Source: an uncultured Leucobacter sp. (GTDB lineage Bacteria > Actinomycetota > Actinomycetes > Actinomycetales > Microbacteriaceae). From it: DNA of 15,287 bases. The notes beneath the pieces are model-generated. The model was not told the DNA's origin. It saw only the letters and a list, made by a program, of their open reading frames with translations, and made no database searches. A program made the position numbers and the translations under genes. Position 1 is the stretch's first letter. Every line of letters begins with the position of its first letter. The stretch is from positions 1 to 15,287 of the forward strand of contig CAMFIY010000025.1 in assembly GCA_945952575.1 (NCBI GenBank). Reading direction: 5' to 3'. Shown in pieces: positions 7,307 to 12,844 of this stretch.

Positions 7307-7334
7307 CCTCTCTCATGACTCATCACGAGAGAGG
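7307..7334 (+). promoter_or_regulatory. Hairpin covering the ribosome site of the 7345 gene
   Basis: CCTCTCTC (7307-7314) and GAGAGAGG (7327-7334) form perfect 8-bp arms around a 12-nt loop. The 3' arm contains the ribosome site (GAGAGG) for the ATG at 7345. Folded RNA would hide the site and could control translation. As DNA the same repeat could be an operator. It sits in the divergent region between this gene and the four-gene operon. Confidence 0.45.
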
Positions 7335-7344
7335 ACAGTTCCCC

Positions 7345-7965
7345 ATGACCATGCTTGCGACTCAGCAAAGCATCGACGACACAGCGATGCGAATCCGTAT
7401 TGACGCGGCCATTCGGCAATCCTCGAATCAACGAAAGCTCGGACCTCAAGTCGGCCACCAGTCGCCCAGTCGCCAGCGCCCGACGATCCCTCACCAGCTG
7501 CTCCCTACCGACGAGCGTCAGCAACGACTCCACGCAGCAGAGAGGTTTTTCGCCAGGCCCGTTACCCCGGAACGGATGCGGAGACTCAACAAGGAACAAG
7601 CCGAGATGCTCCGGTCAATGGCTATCGTCGATGCGGAGCAAGCCCGCATCGAAGCACTTGCCACAGACCGCGTCACCTACGCCTTCGAGGCGAGCAAGCT
7701 TCTGGTCGGTACGCTTCGGAGGTACCTGCATACGGAGAGAGGCCGGCAGACGATGGAGGAAGTTCGGCTCGACTCGATCGCCCGCACGCTCAAAGGGAAA
7801 GAACCCTACGACCTCATCCGAGAGACAGTCCGCAGGGTTCTTCCTATCGTCCGCTACCAGGTCAGTGAGGAAGTACAGCGGCGATTCCGCACACACCGGC
7901 CCATCACCCCAGACCCACCGGGCCCGTCAGGTCACTCCTCGACGCGCAGCCGCGGAAGAAGCTGA
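7345..7965 (+). CDS. Hypothetical protein, basic and helical (206 aa)
   Basis: I do not recognise this protein. The frame is open from 7315, but I chose the ATG at 7345 because AGAGGA lies about 9 nt upstream. The product has a polar, Arg/Gln-rich N-terminal part (1-60), a central helical region (about 70-180) rich in Arg, Glu and Ala with segments such as ERMRRLNKEQAEMLR and SKLLVGTLRRYLHTERG, then EPYDLIRETVRRVLPIVRYQ, and a Pro/Ser/Arg-rich tail. No enzyme motif, signal peptide or membrane segment is seen. G/C-rich third positions support this frame over the overlapping one at 7355-8005. It is divergent from the membrane-protein operon and followed, 183 nt later, by a small membrane protein. 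A nucleic-acid-binding or transfer-accessory role would fit the basic composition but is speculative. Confidence 0.7.
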   Translation: MTMLATQQSIDDTAMRIRIDAAIRQSSNQRKLGPQVGHQSPSRQRPTIPHQLLPTDERQQRLHAAERFFARPVTPERMRRLNKEQAEMLRSMAIVDAEQARIEALATDRVTYAFEASKLLVGTLRRYLHTERGRQTMEEVRLDSIARTLKGKEPYDLIRETVRRVLPIVRYQVSEEVQRRFRTHRPITPDPPGPSGHSSTRSRGRS

Positions 7966-8030
7966 CTCCCTTCCCAGTGACACCACGCGGTGCGCATGTG
8001 GATAACCGCTTGATTCCGCTTGCGCTGGCA

Positions 8031-8036
8031 TACAGT
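8031..8036 (+). promoter_or_regulatory. Possible -10 element for the small membrane protein gene
   Basis: TACAGT at 8031-8036 fits the TAnnnT -10 pattern. Upstream TTGATT (8010-8015) is 15 nt away, shorter than ideal. The rest of 7966-8097 shows no gene. A weak call based only on short motifs. Confidence 0.2.
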
Positions 8037-8097
8037 GGATGACGAAGCGGTCACCCCTGTGATCAACATTTCCGCCTCCGGGCAGGCCTTCGGGCAA

Positions 8098-8139
8098 CTC
8101 TCTTAGCGCCGCTTCTGAATAGCTCTGCGCTAACGAGAG
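8098..8139 (+). promoter_or_regulatory. Bulged hairpin covering the ribosome site of the 8149 gene
   Basis: CTCTCTTAGCGC (8098-8109) pairs with GCGCTAA (8127-8133) and GAGAG (8135-8139), a 12-bp stem with one bulged C at 8134 and a 17-nt loop. The GAGAG end is part of the ribosome site (GAGAGGA) of the ATG at 8149. The same CTCTC/GAGAG pairing covers the ribosome site of the 7345 gene, which suggests a common control mechanism. Confidence 0.45.
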
Positions 8140-8148
8140 GAACCCACC

Positions 8149-8553
8149 ATGTTCAGCGGCATCATCGCGGGAGTGATCAGCACTTTCGGCTTCCTGGCCC
8201 GGTACCTGCCCAGCCTCCGGCTCATCATGCGGATCATCCACCGCCGCGACAGCCACAAGTGGGGCGTGCCCGCCATGCTCCTCGCGGCTCCCTACTTCTT
8301 CGTGGCGAACATCTTCAAGGGACTCATCGAGGGCGGTGGCGAGCCGTCGCTCAGCATCCCGATGCTCTGGTGCCTCGTGATGGGCCTCGTGTTCCTGGCG
8401 ATGGGACCGGCGAGCCTGATCATCCTCGCGAAAGCGCGGATACGGGAGGCCGCAGCCCGGCGGAGGGCACGGCGTCGCGCGAAGACTGAAATGGAAAATG
8501 GTGAGGGCGCCGATATGGTGCCCTCACCCTCGCACAACGGGGCGGCGTTCTGA
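8149..8553 (+). CDS. Small membrane protein with KWGVPAMLLA motif (134 aa)
   Basis: A 134-aa protein with a weak amphipathic or membrane segment at 1-20, the motif HKWGVPAMLLAAPYFFVAN leading a helix at about 38-60, a second clear membrane helix at about 68-94 (with MGPASLIILAKARIRE at its end), and an Arg-rich cytoplasmic tail (98-112). From memory, small actinobacterial proteins with KWGxPAMLLAxPY and GPxSLxxLxxxRxRE are common in plasmids and integrative elements and are often labelled sulfate permease without support; they are far too short to be one. The ribosome site GAGAGGA lies 7 nt before the ATG. The gene's 3' end contains a strong hairpin that probably serves the convergent gene. 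Function unknown. Confidence 0.8.
   Translation: MFSGIIAGVISTFGFLARYLPSLRLIMRIIHRRDSHKWGVPAMLLAAPYFFVANIFKGLIEGGGEPSLSIPMLWCLVMGLVFLAMGPASLIILAKARIREAAARRRARRRAKTEMENGEGADMVPSPSHNGAAF
8490..8528 (-). terminator. Probable intrinsic terminator for the 390-aa minus-strand gene
   Basis: GGTGAGGGCGCC (8500-8511) and GGTGCCCTCACC (8517-8528) form a 12-bp stem with one G-U or G-T position and a 5-nt loop. On the minus strand the stem is followed by ATTTTCCATTTC, a T-rich tract, the layout of a Rho-independent terminator. It lies about 130 nt past the stop of the minus-strand gene and inside the last codons of the convergent membrane-protein gene. On the plus strand there is no T run after it. Confidence 0.65.
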
Positions 8554-8576
8554 CTCCGGGTTCCGACATGAAGAGG

Positions 8577-8601
8577 ACGTTCCGCTGACTGGGTGGAACG
8601 T
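8577..8601. repeat. Inverted repeat between convergent genes
   Basis: ACGTTCC (8577-8583) and GGAACGT (8595-8601) are perfect 7-bp arms around an 11-nt loop, 24 nt past the membrane-protein stop and 58 nt past the stop of the opposite gene. GG/CC pairs can extend it past a bulge. It may help end plus-strand transcription, but no T tract follows. Confidence 0.35.
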
Positions 8602-8658
8602 GCCGAGTGGAGACCTGCGACGCCGACCGCAGTTCCGTTGCGTCTCTGATGAGCAGGT

Positions 8659-9831
8659 TCAGATTTCGGGTCCACCGGGGTAGAGCTCGCTGAGGATGCT
8701 CACGACCATGTTCAGCAGCGCGCTGGTTTCTACGGGTGTCACGGGCGGGTGGCTGGGGACGACCGTCAGGCAGCGCAGCCTCCCGGCCTCCCGGGCTGTG
8801 CCCGGTGTCAGGCGGCCAGCATCGACGAGACGAGGCAGCGCGATGCCGAGATCATCCGACTGCGCGGGAACACCGCAGTCCGAGAGCATGTCGGCGACCG
8901 CGGATCGGGCCACCAGCACAGCCGCGAGATCCGAGCCCGCCCGATGACACGACCACGTCTCTTTGACCTTCGCATCGATCTCCGGCGGGATCTTCCGCGG
9001 GGCGTGATGGACGACCGGCGTCTTCTTCTTGCGAGGCGGACGGGAGGGGGGCACCGGCATGGGCTGGAACTCCATCTTCGCCAGCAGAGCTGCCGAGCCC
9101 TTGGCCCGTTCCTTCTCCTCGTCCGACAGCGCCGGGTCCTCCGCCTGCGTGCGCGCATTCTCCGCAGCCATATGGATGACGAGCTGCGCCAGCTTCTCCA
9201 TATCGATCTCTGGTCGGGCAAGCGCCCGGACCACGTACTTGCGATCCTTCTGTTTCTTGTGCGGCGGTTTGATCCCGGCCTCGCGCATCTCTTCCCGGCG
9301 CGCAGCCGCAGCCTTGGCGCTCTCGAATGCGCGCTCGTACACGCCCCAGAGCTCGGCGACCTCGGCGACCTTGCCGGGCTCGGCCTCTTCCATGGCACGG
9401 TAGTCCTCGAGCGCATCAGCGTCTGAAAGATGCTCCTTGCTGGGCTGGAATGCATAGTGCAGCGCCCGCTGATCCTCCAGTTCCAGCCAGATCAACGCGA
9501 ACCCGTGCTGCGCCCAGTCCGCCTTCATGATCCGGCGCCGGTTGATGAACTCCGCATCCGACAGCGAATCGCTCACCTCGGCAGGCTCCGGCCCGGTCTC
9601 GATCAGCGGTTCCAGCACCGTGCCCGCGGGCGGATAGGAACGATGCTCGATCCAGTACCGGCCGAGCGGCGTGAGCCAGGCCCGCCACTGCTTCCCGTAC
9701 CCGCGGTCGAGCTGAATCAGACCACGTCCAGCCAGTGACGCCGCCGTCTGCTTGTAGCGTTCGACGGGTTCCTCGCCAGCGAGGCAGCCAGCGGCAACCC
9801 ATTCCAGGACCGCCTCCTGGCGATCATCCAT
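8659..9831 (-). CDS. Hypothetical protein with winged-helix-like N-terminus (390 aa)
   Basis: The N-terminal 65 residues read like a winged helix-turn-helix: a helix (EAVLEWVAAGCLAGEE), a second helix (ERYKQTAASLAGRGLI), then a wing-like hairpin (QLDRGYGKQWRAWLTPLG) and a final helix. A charged, helical middle (about 100-250) contains a possible coiled coil and basic clusters such as KPPHKKQKDRK. A Pro/Lys linker near residue 270 leads to a compact C-terminal domain of about 110 residues. No enzyme motif is seen. DNA binding is inferred from the fold-like pattern only. The frame extends to 9894, but the ATG at 9831 has GAGG 7 nt upstream and starts just before the first helix. It is divergent from the 62-aa gene and convergent with the membrane-protein gene. 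Confidence 0.75.
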   Translation of the reverse strand: MDDRQEAVLEWVAAGCLAGEEPVERYKQTAASLAGRGLIQLDRGYGKQWRAWLTPLGRYWIEHRSYPPAGTVLEPLIETGPEPAEVSDSLSDAEFINRRRIMKADWAQHGFALIWLELEDQRALHYAFQPSKEHLSDADALEDYRAMEEAEPGKVAEVAELWGVYERAFESAKAAAARREEMREAGIKPPHKKQKDRKYVVRALARPEIDMEKLAQLVIHMAAENARTQAEDPALSDEEKERAKGSAALLAKMEFQPMPVPPSRPPRKKKTPVVHHAPRKIPPEIDAKVKETWSCHRAGSDLAAVLVARSAVADMLSDCGVPAQSDDLGIALPRLVDAGRLTPGTAREAGRLRCLTVVPSHPPVTPVETSALLNMVVSILSELYPGGPEI

Positions 9832-9900
9832 CGCAGACCTCACACCACGATTCTCCCGCCAGCACCCGACATAGGCCAGGACGCAAAAGAACACCGACTC

Positions 9901-9933
9901 CTGTAGCAGACCCGTCTACTGGATGCGCTACAG
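9901..9933. promoter_or_regulatory. Inverted repeat in the divergent promoter region
   Basis: CTGTAGC (9901-9907) and GCTACAG (9927-9933) are perfect 7-bp arms 19 nt apart, with a small nested AGAC-CC-GTCT dyad at 9908-9917 shape inside. It lies 70 nt upstream of the 390-aa gene and about 120 nt upstream of the 62-aa gene, where an operator for a divergent pair is expected. The remainder of 9832-10051 holds no gene; TAGGAT at 10008-10013 is a possible -10 for the 62-aa gene. Confidence 0.35.
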
Positions 9934-10051
9934 CTTTCCTCAGCGGTGACGGCCGCCCGGTTCTGAGCCTGGATCTGCTGCACCAATCACGCACTGCGCT
10001 CCGCCGGTAGGATCACGCAGAGGATTAGCCGACGCGAGAGGGAGGGCGCAG

Positions 10052-10240
10052 ATGAAGAAGCGGATCATCGATCGGGCTGCGATCATGCGTGCCGCCCAAC
10101 GCTCCACGCGTGACTCAGCAGCCCTGGAAGATCGCGTCGTGCCTCCGGGATTCGAGCGTTCCGAGCAGACGGAAAAGTATCTGGCCGAGTGCCGCGAACG
10201 CGCCAGCAATCATGCGAGTTCAGGCAGGCCCGCACCGTAG
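10052..10240 (+). CDS. Small basic/acidic helical protein upstream of the recombinase (62 aa)
   Basis: A 62-aa protein starting MKKRIIDRAAIMRAAQRSTR with a strong ribosome site (GGGAGGG, 5 nt before the ATG), which makes this short frame credible. It is predicted to be helical, with a basic first half and an acidic second half (SEQTEKYLAECRERA), and a flexible end. No helix-turn-helix is obvious. Its place 132 nt before a tyrosine recombinase on the same strand would suit a recombination directionality factor, but its sequence does not look like a MerR-type excisionase. The SxxxE segment (SAALED) faintly recalls antitoxins of Fic enzymes, but no Fic gene is nearby. Function unknown. Confidence 0.65.
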   Translation: MKKRIIDRAAIMRAAQRSTRDSAALEDRVVPPGFERSEQTEKYLAECRERASNHASSGRPAP

Positions 10241-10288
10241 CTCCTCCGCTGGCTGTACCCAGGTTCTGGAGTAGTCAGCTTCGCCAAT

Positions 10289-10311
10289 CTGGACTGATGC
10301 AATCAATCCAG
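10289..10311. repeat. Imperfect 10-bp inverted repeat upstream of the recombinase
   Basis: CTGGACTGAT (10289-10298) and ATCAATCCAG (10302-10311) pair at 9 of 10 positions around GCA. The AT-rich block stands out from the GC-rich flanks. It is 62 nt before the recombinase start and 49 nt past the 62-aa gene. Candidates are an operator, a recombinase core or arm site, or a weak terminator. Confidence 0.4.
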
Positions 10312-10348
10312 AGAATCACCTTCCGGCACCATCGCGGAATCCCGGCTT

Positions 10349-10375
10349 CATGCCGCAGGATCGAGGTGCGGCATG
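10349..10375 (+). promoter_or_regulatory. Hairpin or operator spanning the recombinase start codon
   Basis: CATGCCGCA (10349-10357) and TGCGGCATG (10367-10375) are perfect 9-bp arms around a 9-nt loop. The loop holds the ribosome site (GAGG) and the 3' arm contains the ATG start codon itself. Folded RNA would bury the start codon; as DNA it is a clean dyad for a repressor. Either way it suggests tight control of recombinase production. Confidence 0.5.
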
Positions 10376-11554
10376 GCTAGGCCCCGCACTCCGATCGGCA
10401 CCTTCGGGAAGATCAGCCACCGGCGGCTGGGCAAGGGCCGGTGTGAAGCGCGCGCCCGCTACCGTGACTGGGACGGCGTGCTCCGTGCCGTGCAATGCAC
10501 GGGGCCGACCGCGGCCGCGGCTGAGCTCGCGCTCAAGCGGAAGCTCTCTGAACGTTCCCTGTTCCAGCCCAGCTTCATCGAGCTCAGCGCGGACAGCCGG
10601 TTCTCCGCGCTGATCGACTACTGGCTTGAGGACATGGAGATCGAGGACCGGCTCTCCCGCACGACCCGGCTGCTCTACGAACGGAACATGCTCACCCTCG
10701 TCGCCCCGGCCTTCGCCGAGCTCACGCTCCGAGAGATCGGCGTCGCCCGCTGCGACTACTTCATCAAGCAGCTCGCGAGGCAGAGCTATAGCCGAGCCCG
10801 GCAGGCACGAGTCGTGCTGCGGCTCGCGCTGAGCCTTGCGGTCAGGCACGAGATCATCCCCAGGAACCCGATCGACCACATCTCCCGCCTGCGCCGCCCT
10901 GCCAGGACACCAGATGTCTTCGAGGACTCCGAGGTGTCGCTAATCAGGGATGCGATTCAAGCGTGGGAGGAGCGGCCGATCAAGGCCGGGCCGAGACCTG
11001 ACGGGCAGCTCGGCCAGATCGTCGAAGTGCTGCTGGGCACCTCGGTCCGGATCGGGGAAGTGCTGGCGATCCGCCTGCGCGACCTCGATCTCCGCGGCGC
11101 GTATCCCACGGTGAGGATCTGCGGCACGATTATCAGCCGAAAGGGCGAGCCCACTCACCGGCAGAACCATCCGAAGACCTCACGCTCAGTGAGAAGGATC
11201 GTACTGCCGCAGTTTGCGGTCAAGGCGATCCGGGAACGGATGAGGAGACGGCTATCGATCGACCCCGACGCGCTGCTGTTCTGCAACAGGAACGGAGACC
11301 CTCTGACCACGAACAACGTGCGCCGGCAGCTTCGCTCCATCATGGATCAGGCAGGGCTCGAAGGCGTCACCCCGCACCGCTTCCGCAGGACGGGCGCGAC
11401 GACGATCTACGAGGCCGGAGGGCTCGATCTCGCTGCGGGCCTTCTCGGGCACACCGATCCGAGGATCACCCAGCAGCACTACATCATGCGCGACGACCTT
11501 GTGAACCCAGTCACCGCCCGGATGCTCGAAGAACGATATGGAGGGAAGGTGTAG
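10373..11554 (+). CDS. Tyrosine recombinase / phage-type integrase
   Basis: A 393-aa site-specific recombinase. The N-terminal part (1-60) looks like a basic arm-binding region (HRRLGKGRCEARARYRDWDG), residues about 75-185 form the SAM-like core-binding domain, and the catalytic domain follows. Catalytic residues can be placed: R226 in TSVRIGEVL, K268 in HPKTSRS, H335 and R338 in HRFRRTG, H360 in LGHTDPR and the nucleophile Y370 in TQQHYI. All are present, so it should be active. It would cut and join att sites to integrate or excise the element. The start ATG has GAGGT 6 nt upstream. It is preceded by a 62-aa gene and followed by the ATPase/protease cassette. No tRNA or direct repeat typical of an att site is visible in the window. 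Confidence 0.93.
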   Translation: MARPRTPIGTFGKISHRRLGKGRCEARARYRDWDGVLRAVQCTGPTAAAAELALKRKLSERSLFQPSFIELSADSRFSALIDYWLEDMEIEDRLSRTTRLLYERNMLTLVAPAFAELTLREIGVARCDYFIKQLARQSYSRARQARVVLRLALSLAVRHEIIPRNPIDHISRLRRPARTPDVFEDSEVSLIRDAIQAWEERPIKAGPRPDGQLGQIVEVLLGTSVRIGEVLAIRLRDLDLRGAYPTVRICGTIISRKGEPTHRQNHPKTSRSVRRIVLPQFAVKAIRERMRRRLSIDPDALLFCNRNGDPLTTNNVRRQLRSIMDQAGLEGVTPHRFRRTGATTIYEAGGLDLAAGLLGHTDPRITQQHYIMRDDLVNPVTARMLEERYGGKV

Positions 11555-11624
11555 TTCGGAGTCGAGAGCATGCCCATTGCGGATGTGTGCCGCTCGGCTT
11601 GCGTGGTAAATGTCTGAGGTTGAT

Positions 11625-11657
11625 GCGATGGTGTTACCGCGAGCACCTACCATTCGC
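11625..11657. promoter_or_regulatory. Bulged inverted repeat upstream of the ATPase/protease cassette
   Basis: GCGATGGT (11625-11632) pairs with ACCATTCGC (11649-11657) with one bulged base, around a 16-nt loop, 29 nt before the ATPase ATG. GGTG/CACC pairs can form inside the loop. Because the ATPase ends in a helix-turn-helix, this repeat is a reasonable candidate for its own operator. No firm -10/-35 pair was found in 11555-11686. Confidence 0.35.
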
Positions 11658-11686
11658 AATAACGCAATGAGGATAGGGTGGTAATC

Positions 11687-12844
11687 ATGTCAGATGCATC
11701 GCGCAAGGGTTACCAATCAGAGGGCGGTCTCGAGCGAGCCGTCATTGATCTGGTGAGGGTCGGTACTCGTGGCCATGGTGCAGGGGTCCGGCAGGTTGCA
11801 TCGCGCCTGATGCGTGCGGTTCCTCCTGGTGTTGAGGATGTTGAGTCGTTTCGAGATGCGATGCACAGCGCGATCTCCGCAGGAGCTGACGGTACCGGGT
11901 TGAGGTACGTTGCCGGTGCCGTACCGACCGAGGACGACAGTGCCAAACCGTTGGTTGATATCGACCTCCTCCCGGATGGTGACGGGCTGATGCTCGCCGA
12001 CGACACGATGAGCCAGCTTCGTGAGGTAGTCCGTGAACGCGAACGTGCGGACGACCTCCGTCGAGCCGGAGTGGGACTCACTCGAACGCTTTTGCTGAGC
12101 GGTCCTCCGGGAGTGGGGAAGACAATGACAGCGCGCTGGCTTGCTCAATCCCTTGCTCTTCCGTTACTCTCGCTCGATCTGTCCTCGGTCGTGTCCAGCT
12201 ATCTCGGGACTTCCGGACGGAATATCAAGTCTGTCCTGGACTATGCCAAGACAGGTCCCTGCGTTCTTCTGCTGGATGAATTCGACGCGATCGCCAAGAG
12301 ACGCGACGACGATTCCGATATCGGGGAACTCAAACGAATCGTCAACGTCATTCTGGTTGAGCTTGATCGGTGGCCCGATACGAGCTTACTGATCGCAGCT
12401 ACGAATCACCCTCAACTGCTGGATGCCGCAGTCGGACGCCGATTTGATCGCGCTCTCGCACTGCCGCTGCCTGGTCGCGTCCAACGAGCAGCAATCCTTG
12501 CCAACCTCGCTGCGACAGCTCAAGCTGTCGATCAAGAAATCCTTGAACTCGTGACGGAACTCACCGCTGACCAAAGCAGCTCCGACCTCACCCGGTTCTG
12601 GTCTCTTGCAAACCGGCGTTCCGTGCTCAACGATTCCAACTTGTCTGATGAATTGATCAGCGAACTAGCCCGCCAAGTCCAAGACACGGGTGCGGGACGT
12701 GACCGGCTTTTCCTTGCGATGCGCGACATACTAAAGGTGTCGAACCGGCAGATCGCAAGTCTGACCGGCGTTAGCCACCCCACCGTGGCTAATGGCATCA
12801 AGCGAGCAGAAGGAGCCAACGATGGCGGCCGTTCGGAGCACTGA
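11687..12844 (+). CDS. iteA: AAA+ ATPase of a two-gene ATPase/S8-protease anti-phage system, with C-terminal HTH
   Basis: A 385-aa AAA+ ATPase. Walker A is GPPGVGKT (139-146), pore-loop-like SSYLG follows, Walker B is CVLLLDEFDA (192-201), sensor 1 is N240 in AATNHP, and the arginine finger is in GRRFDRA (250-256). Family relatives remodel proteins, so it probably activates or feeds the partner protease. Residues about 350-371 form a helix-turn-helix (SNRQIASLTGVSHPTVANG) at the extreme C-terminus. The ATG at 11687 has GGGTGG about 5 nt upstream; a GTG at 11678 is the alternative. It overlaps the protease gene by 23 nt, with the protease ribosome site inside its coding sequence. From memory, RefSeq calls this pair anti-phage ATPase IteA and S8 peptidase IteS; I could not verify the match. 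Confidence 0.85.
   Translation: MSDASRKGYQSEGGLERAVIDLVRVGTRGHGAGVRQVASRLMRAVPPGVEDVESFRDAMHSAISAGADGTGLRYVAGAVPTEDDSAKPLVDIDLLPDGDGLMLADDTMSQLREVVRERERADDLRRAGVGLTRTLLLSGPPGVGKTMTARWLAQSLALPLLSLDLSSVVSSYLGTSGRNIKSVLDYAKTGPCVLLLDEFDAIAKRRDDDSDIGELKRIVNVILVELDRWPDTSLLIAATNHPQLLDAAVGRRFDRALALPLPGRVQRAAILANLAATAQAVDQEILELVTELTADQSSSDLTRFWSLANRRSVLNDSNLSDELISELARQVQDTGAGRDRLFLAMRDILKVSNRQIASLTGVSHPTVANGIKRAEGANDGGRSEH

Noticed and set aside
7355..8005. 216-aa frame overlapping the 7345-7965 gene
   Set aside because: Ser/Arg/Pro-rich translation without domain pattern, weak third-position G/C bias and no ribosome site; the other frame has these.
10100..10140. SAALED in the 62-aa protein as a Fic-antitoxin motif
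   Set aside because: The motif needs Gly or Asn after the Glu, here it is Asp, and no Fic gene is in the window.
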